Shown here piece by piece: positions 23,423 through 34,904 of a DNA stretch of 64,000 nt. Within the stretch, counting starts at the first letter, position 1. Each line of letters starts with the position of its first letter. A program made the position numbers and the translations under genes. The notes under the pieces were generated by a model, which did not search any database, was not told the origin of the DNA, and saw nothing but the letters and a program-made list of their open reading frames with translations. The stretch comes from Dryococelus australis (Eukaryota; Arthropoda; Insecta; Phasmatodea; Phasmatidae), in assembly GCA_029891345.1 (NCBI GenBank), contig CM057002.1, positions 20,226,295 to 20,290,294 on the forward strand, read 5' to 3'.

Positions 23423-23684
23423 AATTGTTTTACAAATTTTCTAATCCTTACACTTAAAAATAAAATAAAAAAATGAAATAGAGGAACTAAAATCATTTTA
23501 GTATCAACAAATGTCAGACTAACACTTTTTATTCGACGTAAATACATGGAACTTCCTTCCCTCTGACGTTGCCAACCTATCCGTGCGCGTGACAGCCGTT
23601 GCCCGTTAAAAGATATATGCAGGCGGAGGCAGCGGCGTTTCTCGAAGATTGATTTCAAAACTGGTCACTTTACCGTGGGCAGCC
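23423..23684. mobile_element. Family A MITE, right part, tandem to the last
   Basis: Starts inside the family at TTTTACAAATTTTCTAATCC and runs through TTCGACGTAAATACATGGAA to the right end TTTACCGTGGGCAGCC plus TA. It directly follows the reference copy in the same orientation, so this is a tandem partial copy. Confidence 0.85.
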
Positions 23685-23699
23685 TATGGTCCCTTTTAA

Positions 23700-23934
23700 A
23701 TGACGTTGCTAGAGCGCAGCGCTCTGACGCAAGCGATCTTGATTTGAATCTCGTCCACGGAAACTGTTTAATGTACGTACATAAAAACAAACAATTCTTT
23801 AGTTGCACTAACCAAATCCTACAGTCTGCGTTAGCGAATTAAGGACGACACAACAACTAGGCTTCAGTAACTAACAATCAAACTGGTAGTACCAAACGAA
23901 ATTTATTTTATTCAGCAAAACATTTTTTTCAGTG
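23700..23934. mobile_element. Family D TIR element, right half
   Basis: Aligns with the right half of 606-1370 (TTTAATGTAC, TTTAGTTGCACTAACCAAAT) and ends ACATTTTTTTCAGTG. No left terminus present. Confidence 0.7.
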
Positions 23935-24571
23935 CATAGTTTAGGTACAGAAATGAGCTTTCTTGCTTATTAACTATGGAATTTGTCTCAGAGATAAAAT
24001 TATTAGCGGGAGTTCTGTGTTATATCAACTACTGAACTATGGAAAGGCGCTACTCATTAACTAAACTCGTGAGGAGAAATTCGAAATTGGGATTACATTT
24101 TCACCAGCTTTTGTTATGATATCTCTGGGCTAGACTACAGCTATTAGTAGAAGACGAGGCCCCCGGTATAAAGTATTGAATGAGTAGCTGTCAAATATGC
24201 AATTAACACTCTACTCTTCAAGATCGCCAAAGAATAAGTATAACATGTGTGATAGTTAACAAAATCGGGTCGAAACTTGAAGGAATTCTCTCTTGGCAAC
24301 ATAAAGTAAACATTATACCTCTGTAGAAACATCGGGCCTGTAGCCGGCACATGTCGAAGCAGCTTGGAGTCTTGAGGCATACTTGAAAAAAAAACTTGAG
24401 GTAAAATTCCCTTAAATGTAAGGGAAGCTAATTACCTCTACATGTGAGTTAAAATTACATAGCAAGTAATGTACTGTTCCCTAATTGTACGGGAAAAGTA
24501 CATGACAAAAGTGGTGGGAGAATCCCAGACATGAAAGGGAAAATTAACTATAATCTAGGATAAAATTATAT
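23935..24571. other. No gene seen
   Basis: AT-rich, with a minus-strand frame at 24144-24380 that I do not recognise. Confidence 0.45.
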
Positions 24572-24891
24572 CGCCCAGTAAAGTTGTTAACGATGGATGG
24601 GAAGTAGTTCCTTATTTTAACGTCGAATAAAAAGCGTTAGCTAATCATTTACGATAACTTAAATTATTTCTTTGGCTTTCTGTTGTTTTAATGCACCGAA
24701 GCGTACAAATGAACATATTTGTAAAACATTTACTTTTCTAATAATTTCACAGTTTTTCTTGACCGACACATGAATAAAATGATGAGGTCCATGGCAATGT
24801 TAGTTTCACACAAGGCGGAATAATACACAACGTGCATACAAGTCGATCTTAAGCAGCGATTTCAAAAGTGCTCATTTTACCGTGAATAGCC
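24572..24891. mobile_element. Family A MITE, left end missing
   Basis: Starts inside the family at GCCCAGTAAAGTTGTTAACG and ends TTTTACCGTGAATAGCC followed by TATA. The interior includes TTAACGTCGAATAAAAAGCG and GACCGACACATGAATAAAAT. Confidence 0.9.
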
Positions 24892-24893
24892 TA

Positions 24894-25020
24894 TACACGC
24901 AGTGCAACCAGAACACGGCACGCCAGTTCAGAGCCTTGCGCCTAGCGGCGATGGCGTACTTGATGCGCATTGCAGTGTCGCCCTTATCGCGTCCGTGCTT
25001 CTCGACCTCAAACGCGGAAA
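24894..25020 (+). repeat. Family H GC-rich repeat, copy 2
   Basis: Aligns with the minus strand of 18476-18596. It begins three bases after the end of a family A MITE. The plus-strand frame through it is uninterrupted but short, and no protein family is recognised. Confidence 0.5.
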
Positions 25021-25469
25021 AAAAATTTCACGGTTCGTATTCAGCATCCGCCCGTGGCCGGCCGAACATACTGATGACGGTGATTTTGGCCAACCTCGGA
25101 GGAGGTGTTGAGTGCCACCCCCACCCCCCCCCTCCTACCAACCCCTTCATTCGCAAGGCAAACACACGCCCCCTCGATAACAGCTAGTGTCAGCAGCTTT
25201 GGGGGTTATTTTAACACTTGTACCCCTCACACCCCCTGCCATCACCTAGTGTTTCTCTCCTTCGCCCCTCGCGGCCACTAATCGCCGCTAATTACTTCGC
25301 CGGCCATTAGTCAACGAGCGCGCACACACGCCTGTGGCCTGTTTATTCGACCGCCCCGCGTCACTAATAACAGGCGGGGGAAATCCATTAATCTCGCGGC
25401 TTCTGCCTCTTACCCCCCCCCCCCGCGGCCATCCATCACACACTCTTAATCAACTACTGTGGTCTGTGA
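25021..25469. other. GC-rich patch without a recognised gene
   Basis: Includes poly-C runs and TAATCGCCGCTAATTACTTC-type homeodomain motifs in a CpG-rich context. It resembles the patches at 8946-9480 and 49540-49920. Confidence 0.35.
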
Positions 25470-25523
25470 GGGGCCTCAGTAGCACAGCGGCCAAGGCGCT
25501 CGCTTCCCACCGAGGCGTACCGG
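25470..25523 (+). mobile_element. S1 SINE, 5' part (split by an insertion)
   Basis: GGGCCTCAGTAGCACAGCGG through CACCGAGGCGTACCGG corresponds to the tRNA-like head of S1. It stops exactly where a Polinton-like element begins at 25524, and the rest of the SINE resumes at 29405. Confidence 0.75.
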
Positions 25524-26269
25524 AGTAGATAGAGATAGTAGGTTCCAGGACGAGGGTTGGGGGCTGAGGTTTGGAGGATTTGCCACCACCTTGGATCCGC
25601 AACATTTTTACGGCCGCCATATTGTTTCTGGTCGCCATCTTGTTTCCGTCGGTCATTTTGTTTCCGAGTGTTGGCTTGTTTCCGTTCGCCATTTTGTTTT
25701 TCCATTTTATGCTTTATCATTCCGCATTGTTTTTTCATGCACTATCTTTCCATCTTGTTTTTCACGCTCCATCATTCCAGCTTGAGTGTCATTCCATCTT
25801 GTTTCTTCATGCTCTGTCATTCCATGTTTTCTTTCCCTCGTTCCATCTTGTCTCTTTCCTTTATCCCCCTGTTCACTCTCTTGTTGCCTTCTTTGCCTAC
25901 CATCAACATAGATCTCTCGCCACCCACTAGGGACACTGGTGTATGTCCACCATCTTGTTTGCAGTAGTTCCTTCATTGCCTGCTAGGAGGCACTGGTGTG
26001 TGCCACCGGCATCCACCATCTTGTTTACATTAGTTTAAGTCGCCGAGCGACAACCAGGAGTGCTGTTATTTTTTCGCAGAGCTCAAAAGTTCTGTGGAGG
26101 GATGCAGAATCGAACTGCTGGACCTTGTGGTCGCCAACATGGTTGACTCCCTAGCCAATATAGCTACAGGGCATGTGTTGGAGCAAGGGATTTAAAAGAA
26201 GTAATAGGATCTGTGTGCAGTGAACGAATAAATATTGTGTCATGACTATTCTATATTAAATATGCATAG

Positions 26270-26490
26270 TAATAATTTTATATATGTTTTTCTTAAGTCC
26301 TTATGACTATCAGAGGCACAGACGAGCAAGAAAATTTTTTTTCATATAGTCATAGACATTCAATAAAAATTTTTTATTTAAGTTTTTCGAAGCAGTTATG
26401 ACAATCCGAAACTTATATATACCAGCAATAAGATGATTTTTTTCATATAGTCATAGAGATGCAATAAGAATTTTGATATAGTCATAGGGG
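26270..26490. repeat. Diverged repeats with TCATATAGTCATAG
   Basis: Three degenerate units share CATATAGTCATAG and a following CAATAA. The same motif occurs inverted near 29175, so these are probably sub-terminal repeats of fossil 1. Confidence 0.65.
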
Positions 26491-26511
26491 AATTTTTTTT
26501 CTGTTTTAGTT

Positions 26512-26630
<119 letters not shown>

Positions 26631-26636
<6 letters not shown>

Positions 26637-27230
26637 ACGACCATTGCCAGTGGATATTCCTACTTCTTCAGGAAACAATTCTGAAAAAATACCAATTCTC
26701 CAGTGTATTTCTTCCCTATATCTGCTGCTTTTAGGATTATTATTTTCTAAATGAGTACTCATATCTATGAACAGTTGTCTATATTGGTGTAATGACTCGC
26801 GCGAATATTCGGCAGGATTGCATTTGAAAATTAATTTGTATAGTCCTGGCGCAGCTTGTATAACTATGTCACCGACTTGTATTTTATCGTAGGGTAAGAA
26901 AAATATTTGTTTATTTCCCATTAACCACTTTTTATTTCATCTGCTCACTCCATAAGTCGTATCATTAAACTGAGCTGTGTATATTTACAAAGTCATATAA
27001 TTGCGAATGTTTTTTATTCGAGTATTTGACTTCTCCTTTTTACGTTTCAAATCAGATAATGGCAAATCATCTTCATCTTGTTCTTTTTCTAACAATATTT
27101 TACATTTTCTCTTGGCCCTGGGTTTGGTAACTGGTTCTTTCTTCATTTCAATAGAGGGAATAGATTTTTGTAAATTATCTAGTCTTGAGATAATGTGTTT
27201 TTTAACGCTACCTCCAACATAGTGTCACAG
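26631..27230 (-). pseudogene. Virus-like element protein remnant (DUF8207-type?)
   Basis: The minus-strand frame 26631-26921 starts MGNKQIFFLPYDKIQVGDIV and continues with AAPGLYKLIFKCNPAEYSRE. This pattern (a short phosphate-loop-free N-part, then P-G-L-Y-x-L-x-F) is common in uncharacterised arthropod proteins linked to Polinton-like elements, which I tentatively place with DUF8207-type proteins. Next to it on the same strand lies a charged stretch with GGSVKKHIISRLDNLQKSIP, typical of the same proteins. The function is unknown, and it acts as part of the element, not the host. Treated as a broken fossil. Family name from memory, moderate confidence. Confidence 0.5.
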
Positions 27231-27327
27231 TCCAGATGGGCCCGCTTAGCAGTTAGATATTTCGCACACAAATTTTCGATATGTTCAGAACACAAATTCT
27301 GAGAAGCTTAAAATTCTGTGAAATATG

Positions 27328-27462
27328 GTGGGCTCAGTCTCCACTAAATTAAACACAGTCCGCGCAGATTTTGCTAATTTGCTGGAAAAGAAACATGAGA
27401 TTACGAAAAACCATCTAATAGAAAAACTTAAAAGTACATTACTATCACCATTCGCTGAATGA
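27328..27462 (+). other. Short plus-strand frame, unrecognised
   Basis: A 44-codon frame with a charged, helix-like composition (TVRADFANLLEKKHEITKNH). It lies between two gene remnants of fossil 1. It may be part of one of the element's genes or chance. Confidence 0.25.
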
Positions 27463-27631
27463 GAAGATGCTGTTGAACCAAAAACAAACTATCTACCTGC
27501 TCCAGCCTCGAACAGTAATTTTTCAATTTCGCCAATGTGCATGATTTTTACCGACGTGACCGAATTTTGACACTTGATATATGTTATTCATGATATAACA
27601 ATTCACACTGAAACTATAATGTGAGCAGACT

Positions 27632-28193
27632 ATGCTTAAATACATGCATCCCTGCTTAAATATTATTTTTGCGTGGTGGCAAATTAGGCTTCGGTATCAC
27701 ATGTTTATGCACGACAAGTTGACACATTTGAGGAAGACTTTGCAGCCAGCCAGAATTGCTTTTCTGCTTCGCGGCAACTCCAATGCTCTGAAAAGCGAAT
27801 TATTCTGTTCTGAAAATACTGATTTTACGAAAAACGATTCTCTAGCTCGCATGCTCGGATTTGAAAATAAATCTTATGAAATGGACAAATTACACGAGTC
27901 TATGCTCCCTGTAATCATCTTGTCCATAAATGTAATAAGAATTATGTGCAACCTAATTGGTGACTCATATCTCCACACGAAACATAGTCAGACATTTCAC
28001 GATTTCTCGGCCTTGTTTCCGCCCAGTTTTAAGCTCGTCGAGGTTCCTAAAAACGCTCATTTACACACCAGTCATGACCAAGAGAGTACAAGAAGTTGTG
28101 AGAATCGTAGATCAAGATATTTGTTTAATATATTTTAGAGGTGAAGAAATTACATTACATTTACATTTGAAGAAAGTTGAGGTTGAATTTTAA
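27632..28193 (+). pseudogene. Capsid-type gene remnant of fossil 1
   Basis: The plus strand encodes SLARMLGFENKSYEMDKLHE, then a segment with INVIRIMCNLIGDSY and PPSFKLVEVPKN, and further on VRIVDQDICLIYFRGEEITL. This order of motifs (a short LGF motif, an INxIRxxCN segment, a PP.xK..EVP segment and a closing VDQDG.LI.FRGE-like segment) is what I recall from capsid or penton-like proteins encoded by Polinton-like elements and adintoviruses in arthropods. The assignment rests on recall, not a search. The gene is a fossil, broken at least once. Confidence 0.5.
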
Positions 28194-28369
28194 AAAATAG
28201 TATAAAAAAGGTCCCTTGCAGAAAATGCAAGCCCAGTAAGTGCCAGACTCTCAGTGTGTAAATACGTTAAAAATTCATGTTATCTTAAACTGTAGAGTTT
28301 TTTTCATTTGAAAGATGTATAGATGCTAAATACTTAACATAGACGACCAAGTCAGCTACGAAGGTAGAA

Positions 28370-28621
28370 TCACAAAGATGGACTGCCATATTTATGTTCC
28401 ATATATTCCAGGTCCATATACGTTATCGTCTGAGATTCGCATAATGGTACAAAACCATGTAACTCGTATTTAAACTTCTGTGGCTCCATTACAAATCCTA
28501 ATGGCGCAACACCTACAACCACCAAAATAATCAGAAATGGCGTACTCGAAATGATAAATAAAATTTCTATGAGCTGAATGGAAGTGAAGAGCTGTAGGGT
28601 CATAGGTTTGAAATATACCAT
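28370..28621 (-). other. Hydrophobic frame inside fossil 1
   Basis: The minus-strand frame has one strongly hydrophobic segment at about residues 18-45 (IEILFIISSTPFLIILVVVG and onward), so it would be membrane-spanning if made. It belongs to no family I know and could be a remnant of an element gene or chance. Confidence 0.25.
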
Positions 28622-28670
28622 AAGAAACTGAAATATACCATAAGAAACTGAAATATACCATAAGAAACTC
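28609..28670. repeat. 20-bp tandem repeat, three copies
   Basis: GAAATATACCATAAGAAACT occurs three times in tandem, followed by a short (TC)n run. Confidence 0.95.
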
Positions 28671-29221
28671 TCTCTCTCTCATGTGCAATCAACTGCCTGT
28701 AGCAAAAATGGTCGGGTGGGGGATCGAAGCCGAATACGAAGTACCAATTTACGATGGGGGAAAATTGGAAATTTTGCTTTCCGTTATCGATGTTGCTCTG
28801 TTTCGAAGAAGATTACAAACACATAATTAATTCAAAGCACGAGTAGGTCATACTTTTAGCAAACACGAGAATGAATGCCACCCGAGATGTGAGCATGAGT
28901 TTCATTTATACAAATATTACCCAAAAGATAACTGGTTGTAGGTTCTCCTGCAGCAACTTTCCGTTGCTCTAAGCAACCTCATGATGACATTCTGCATTTT
29001 ATTTCTAAGGTAAACATTTTCATAATATTTTTAAACAGGAAAGATAATACTTTAAAAATACTTTAAAAGACAATAATACTTAAAAGTAAATAATCACCTT
29101 AAAAAATTTACCCATGACTATAACAAAAAATCTAGAAAGAAAAATACTTAACAAACAGTTATGACTATATGAAACACTGTTATTGTATGTCTATGTCTTG
29201 TGGAAAAAAATTCTTGTTATG

Positions 29222-29311
29222 GTGTATACAGGAAGTTGCAAAATTACAAGGCAATACTTCGATGAAACATTCCTCACATCTGGAGGATGAAAAAAATGTT
29301 ATATGCACATT
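29222..29311. mobile_element. Solo end of the mariner-type element
   Basis: GGAAGTTGCAAAATTACAAG, GAAACATTCCTCACATCTGG and AAAAATGTTATATG match the terminal repeat of the element at 35878-36590 almost base for base. Only one arm is present. It lies just inside the right end of fossil 1. Confidence 0.8.
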
Positions 29312-29404
29312 GGATGGAAACAAGACATCAAATCCAAGGAGACGGCAAATCCTCCAATCCTCATCCCTCAGTCCTCGTCCCGGAACATAGTATTTATATC
29401 TACT

Positions 29405-29620
29405 AGCTCGGTTAGATTTCCGGCGGTGCCGCTCCTAGATTTTCGCACGTGGGGATCGTGCCGGACGATGCCGCTGATCGTGGTTTTCTCGGGTATTTCC
29501 CATTTCCCCCCGTCCTTGGATTCCGACGCTGCTCCATACTCGCCTCGCTTCACCCTGATCGGTTCTCAAGACCTCGATGTTAAGGGTTGCCCAAAACTCT
29601 TCACTCACTCAGTCAAGTGT
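29405..29620 (+). mobile_element. S1 SINE, 3' part (split by an insertion)
   Basis: Resumes at CTCGGTTAGATTTCCGGCGG, then CGTGGGGATCGTGCCGGACG, GGTTTTCTCGGGTATTTCCC and GACCTCGATGTTAAGGGTTG. Together with 25470-25523 it makes one S1 copy of normal order and length. Confidence 0.85.
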
Positions 29621-29923
29621 TACCACAAATTAATTTCATGCACGTCTTGTATTTGTATCTGCATAAAGTAGCTACACAACTTTCTATTTATTTTTTTTTG
29701 CTGCTCGTAGTGACCTGGGAATTTTGCAAGTTCTAGTGTTGCCAAGCTAAACTTCAAACACTTATGCTTGCCACTCATAGGCTTGCTGAAGTTTTATATG
29801 ACGCAAAGCCAGGTAAGGGCTCTTTCGAGCGCAACCAGCATCTCAACGTAAGGGGAGTTTGGAGGGTGAAGTCTTGTAGCATGAAACTACATCACCATTT
29901 GTCTAGAAAATCCTTATAACCCC
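29621..29923. other. No gene seen
   Basis: Short unique stretch between the SINE and the family E MITE. Confidence 0.5.
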
Positions 29924-30174
29924 GTCTCACACTGTCAAATTTTTGTCTTCAAATATATTTCACAATTAAATTTGAAGACGAAAAATGGCCGTCAAATTTT
30001 TCCTTCTAACAGACGGTATCAAATAATATTGCATGTGTTTGAAAATGTGTCACACTGTCCAATTTTTTATTAAGGTTATCTAATATGAATTTTTTAGACT
30101 ATTTTTTAAAAGTTAGATATTGATGATGTGTTTCCATGCAGTAAATTACAGGAAGAAATGAAACGTATGTTGTG

Positions 30175-31395
30175 AGTAGTAGGATTTAGAGAAGTTGGTG
30201 ACAAGGGGATCGGTGATAGGATTAAGATTCGGGAAGCCGCCATCTTGTTACGTCAACCGACCGCCATATTGGATGTCACTGACCTTGACCGTTAATCTTG
30301 ACCCCGAGGAACTCTGACCTCAAAAAACACTAAAAAACCTTAGAAGATTCAAAAAAATTCCGAAAAAAAATTAATACTAAAAATTATTTTTAAAATATTT
30401 ATTACAACATTTGAAAAGTATACTCAGAAATGACTCCCCCCCCTATATGGTAGAAACCCCCCCTCGTGCAAAAAATAAGCCCCTAGAATCCAATATTCGT
30501 CAATTTAATTAATTTGGGGGGCTTCCTTCGGACCTACAGAGCAGTGGCGGCCATATTTGTTTTATAGGCATACCCTATGCCAAATATATACTAGGTATAG
30601 AGGATAGGACTCAGAAATCTTGTGTACATATTGTATGCAGATGACCTTTGACCCCGAACATGACCCTTGACCTTGGAAATGCAAAAATACATTTTTTAAA
30701 TCACAAAAAATTTAAAAATCGATAAAAAATTGATAATAACATCTTTGTTAAGAAAATTAATTTAAAAACATTTTAAAAATTTAAAAAAATCATTTTAAAA
30801 AATATTTTTATAAAATTTATTTAAAAATTTGCCAAATTAAAAAATTCTTTACCTCCAGTGGCCATTTTTACCTTTTCCCCTCGGGATTTCCCTTTTTCCC
30901 TACAAAAAATTCCATAGAAAATTATAAAAAATTTAATTTAAAAACTTAAATTTCATGAGATCTCCCCCTCCACCACACCTCCAATTACTCACCTCTGTTC
31001 AAATCCAGCAGACAACTGACTCCATCGCACCCACTCCCCTCACCTATATTCATTCTGCAATCTTTTATTTTCGTTCGCCATTTGTTTACATGCTACTAGA
31101 TACAACCATATATGTTTATATGTTACTGGAGGCCGCCATCTTTGTGTATATGTTACTGGAGGTGGCCATCTTGATTTTGTCGTTCATCATTTGTTGACAT
31201 GCTTCTGGAGGCAGCCATATTGTGTTTATATGTTACCGGAGGCCACCATATTTGGTTATTCATTCATCATTTGTTTTTACATTACTGGAGACCGCCATCT
31301 TGGTAGGTATCATCCTTCCTCTATATTGAAAGACAATGACATGATATTGACCACATGACCTTGAATGACCTTGAAAACAAAAGCTCGAAAATAAA
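30175..31395. repeat. Left long terminal inverted repeat of fossil 2
   Basis: Pairs with 33735-34904. It carries repeated GGCCGCCATCTT-type motifs, many AAGGTCA/GACCTTGACC motifs and poly-A/T tracts. The shared GACCTTGACC strings read as nuclear-receptor half-sites, which may be coincidence of the repeat. Confidence 0.85.
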
Positions 31396-31859
31396 TTCGT
31401 AAAAATTCACATACTGGATGCCAAGCAAGGTGTCAGCCCTTATATTTATAGGCAAAAAAATACATGAAAATTTCCACCCTATTTAAACCAGATGTTTCCG
31501 ATCAGCAGTATATCTACAAGCATAATGCGAGATATATAAATATTTATTTCGTATTAAAAACTTAAAGCTATTTAATTTAAACAAACCTTTTTTTATTTAA
31601 TTATATATTTGTTCATACAGTACAATACTTTTTAATAAAATTTATTTCTTTACCTCTTTAATTTTGATTGTATTCCAACTAAGTAGGAGAACATGAAATA
31701 AAACACAATTTTATTCACAGGCATTTCTTTATTCAATTAAATAATTACAGTCACTAACACCCTCAAAAAATTACAATATTCTTTAATATGTCTAAGTAAA
31801 CTGTTTCTACGGCTGATCTGCTTACCGCACCTGTCACACTAATATGACATCCAACAGAG

Positions 31860-32262
31860 ATTGTTTAGTATAATTAGAGCGCTCATGTCGCTGAGCATTG
31901 CTGCTGTGTGTGAAGATCTTTTCACAGAAGTGACACTCATAATGTCGCAATGGTTCGGCAGATGCTGCTGGAACAGAGGTCGATGGTCAAGTTGGCGATG
32001 CCAATGGATCTGCCGTAGGTAACCCGCTCATAGAAGTCATTGGCACTGTCGACGCCATGCCTGAAGACGTCGATGGCTGAACTGCTGTAGGTGACCCACC
32101 CGAAGACGTCGACGGTGCTGTCAGCACCATGCCTGAAGAAGTCGATGATACTGCACTGGTGGAAGTAGATGCTGCTAGTGACGTGGTCATCGCAGCTGAA
32201 GAAGTCGGTGGTGAGAAACCATTGGTGGCCAATACCCACTCAACTTTAACGTAACTAGCCAT
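31860..32262 (-). pseudogene. Zinc-finger / Ser-Thr-rich protein remnant
   Basis: The minus-strand frame 31937-32262 starts MASYVKVEWVLATNGFSPPT and continues as a Ser/Thr/Pro-rich low-complexity tract. Immediately downstream a C2H2-type finger pattern is visible: HYECHFCEKIFTHSSNAQRH. A near-identical start (MASYVKVEWILATNGFSPPT) occurs on the plus strand at 33517, in an inverted copy. It is a remnant of a gene of fossil 2, probably a DNA-binding protein. Broken at least once. Confidence 0.5.
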
Positions 32263-32370
32263 GGATGAACGTAACTAGCCATGGATGACCTTGCGTGTAA
32301 GCTAGCCGAGACGATCCACCTTTCACGACAGCCGCTGTCAAAGTAAGACTCTCAGTTTACCTCCCAACTG
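32055..32370. repeat. Inner inverted repeat of fossil 2, left
   Basis: Pairs with 33411-33718, including GACGATCCACCTTTCACGAC inverted on the right. The two arms enclose the central single-copy part. Confidence 0.85.
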
Positions 32371-32529
32371 CTTATATACGAGTAAGCAAACCCATGAATT
32401 CATATTAGGGTTGAACCAATCTTATTGCGAAAGCCAACCAGCCAATCACCAACTAGTCAATCACCAACCAGTCAATCATCGAGTTGTCACGTGATTGCAG
32501 CTGGCCAGTCATGTAAAAGCACTGAGACA

Positions 32530-33410
32530 TCATGTGCATGAGTCGGTCTCTAGGTTTTGAGGAGGTTGAGGAATGAGGAAGAGAAGGAGTATGAGGAGGA
32601 TGAGGATGAGGCAGAGGAGGCAGTCTGAAGGAGAAATTAGTACAGATTCTCCGCGGAGGGATACAAGGAAAATACTTCCAAAAATCTGATATAAGCTAGA
32701 AACGCGCCTCCTTTGTTCCATTCTGCATTGCGAATTTGCTGTGTATGATTCCGAGTGCCTCTCCTCTACTGTCGTCTCAAGTTTATCAACAAGTATATTC
32801 GAGTTTTCGGTAAACATGTAGCCGGCGTTCTCGACATATTCTACCTTCTTCACATCACTTGTCGAAGGAAACTCGTTGGTGAAATGTGTGGAAACGTCAA
32901 GAGGATCATCATCGTCTTCAACACTATCACTATCGTCATAGTCATCATCAATGCTGTCTTCATGATCTTCACTTCCTGCTTCATCCTCATTATCAAGTTT
33001 ACTTTTCTTTGTACAAGGAGTTGTATGTTCATCAGTATTTAGAGCTGATGGTCGTTTATTTCAAACTTGTCGACTTCACCCGAACGTTTTGTAATGTACG
33101 TTCCGCACGAACCGATCGTGCTGAACTCATTTTGTCTTTAGCATTAACTGTTTCCTCATAATCGTCTGCGGAAACAGTGCCCATCTATGTAGCAGGAAGT
33201 ATTGATGAAACCATTTGCTGGCTCCCAGTAGACGAACCTTTGCTGCTCTTGGTACGTTCCTTCATTGTATCGCCATCACAACCGCATGGGACCAATGTAA
33301 TGCTTCATCGTGCGAAAATGACTCTTCGTGCAGGTCGTTCTCTCATGTCGGCGAGCATTTTGACCATAGGCGAGATCTCGATCGCAGTATCGGCACTGAC
33401 GGCAAGCAGT
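32530..33410 (-). pseudogene. Zinc-finger and acidic-tail gene remnant
   Basis: On the minus strand a C2H2-like pattern (CRYCDRDLAYGQNARRHERT) is followed by a segment homologous to the plus strand at 55440-55900 and 58960-59480. That segment includes a run of Asp/Glu codons (EDHEDSIDDDYDDSDSVEDD-like) and a FPSTSDVKK-like motif. Three copies in the window show that this is one gene of the element family. Its acidic tail suggests a DNA- or chromatin-associated role, but that is inference. Broken in several places. Confidence 0.6.
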
Positions 33411-33718
33411 TGGGAGAAGTAAACTGAGAGTCTTACTTTGACAGCGGCTGTCGTGAAAGGTGGATCGTCTCGGCTAGCTTACACGCTAGGTCATCCATGG
33501 CTAGTTACGTTCATCCATGGCTAGTTACGTTAAAGTTGAGTGGATATTGGCCACCAATGGTTTCTCACCACCGACTTCTTCAGCTGCGATGACCACGTCA
33601 CTAGCAGTATCTACTTCCACCAGTGCAGTATCATCGACTTCTTTAGGCATGGTGCTGACAGCACCGTCGACTTCTTCGGGTGGGTCACCTACAGCAGTTC
33701 AGCCATCGACGTCTTCAT
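33411..33718. repeat. Inner inverted repeat of fossil 2, right
   Basis: Inverted partner of 32055-32370. It carries the MASYVKVEWILATNGF frame on the plus strand and a doubled CATCCATGGCTAGTTACGTT motif. Confidence 0.85.
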
Positions 33719-33734
33719 TTTAACTTGTTTTACA

Positions 33735-34904
33735 TTTTTATTGTTGAGCTTTTGTTTTCAATGTCATTCAAGGTCATGGGTTCAAGGTCATGGTCATTGT
33801 CTTTCAATATAGAGGATGGATGATACCTACCAAGATGGCGATCTCCAGTAATGTATAAACAAATGACGAATGAAAAAACAAATATGGTGGCCTCCAGTAA
33901 TTTATAAACAAAGATGGCTGCCTCCAGTAGCATGTAAACAAATGGCGAACGAAAATAAAAGATTGCAGAATGAATATAGGTGAGGGGAGTGGGTGCGAGT
34001 TCGTCAGTCGTCTGCTGGATTCGAATAGACGGGAGTGACTGGTTGTTTTTTTTTTTTTGGGTGGGGGGGGGGAGACCTCAGGAAATATAAGTTTTTTAAT
34101 TACATTTTTATAAATTTTTCAAGGGGATTTTTTTTTGGGAAAAAACGGAAATTCCGAAAGGGAAAAAGGGAAAAATGGCCACTGGAAGTAAAGACTTTTT
34201 AATTAGGAAATTTTTAAAATAACATTTTATAGAAATAAATTTGCTAACGATTTTTTTAATTTTTAAAATCGTTTTAATATTTAATTTTTAATAAGATTTT
34301 TTTTAGTTTTTTTAATAGATTATTTTATTTTTTGTGATTTTTTTCTAGATTTTTTGAATATATGCATTTTTAAGGTCAAAGGTCAAAGGTCAAAGATCAA
34401 GCGTCAAAGGTCATGGTCGGAGTCAACGTCATCTGCATACTATATGGATGCAAGATGGCTGAGGCTAATATCTGAGGCCTATCCTCTATATCTTATATCG
34501 ATTAGGCATAGGGTAATCCTACAAAACCAATATTATTGCCACTACTCTGTATATCTTTAGGAAGGGCCCCCCCCCCCCAAATTTATTAAAGTGATGAAAA
34601 TTTATTCCGTGGGTTTTTTTTTTGCACGAGGAGTGCTTCTACCATTCAAGGAGGGGGAGGGAATGGGTCATTTCTGAGTATCCTTTTAATAATTTTTAAT
34701 AATTTTTTCCGAATTTTTTTAGAATTTTTAAAGATTTTTAAAAGTATTTTTTGAGGTCAAAGGTCCTCAGGGTCAAGGTCAAGGTTAAATGAAAGGTCAA
34801 TGTCATACAATATGCCTTTCGGGTGACGTAACAAGATGGCGGCTCCCCGAATCCTAATCCTATCCCCGATCCCCTGGTCCTCAACTTCCCTAAATCCTAC
34901 TACT
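33735..34904. repeat. Right long terminal inverted repeat of fossil 2
   Basis: Inverted partner of 30175-31395. A poly-T/poly-G stretch near 34047-34070 is specific to this arm. Confidence 0.85.

Larger units (their letters stand above)
30175..34904. mobile_element. Polinton-like element fossil 2 with 6-bp duplication
   Basis: A virus-like element of 4.7 kb. The left end AGTAGTAGGATTTAGAGAAG and the right end, inverted AGTAGTAGGATTTAGGGAAG, begin with AG and are followed by homologous arms over 1 kb long. GTTGTG occurs immediately outside both ends (30169-30174 and 34905-34910), a perfect 6-bp target duplication. AG ends, 6-bp duplication and very long terminal inverted repeats are the Polinton/Maverick hallmarks. 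The centre holds only zinc-finger and acidic-protein remnants, and no polymerase, integrase or capsid gene is visible. It is therefore a shortened, broken fossil. The arms differ roughly every six to eight bases in the part I compared by eye, which points to an old insertion. Confidence 0.88.

Noticed and set aside
25557-25967. A 136-codon plus-strand frame rich in Phe, Ser and Cys
   Set aside because: It is created by repeated TTGTTTCC/CCATCTTG motifs of the Polinton-like fossil's terminal region, and a parallel frame is equally open.
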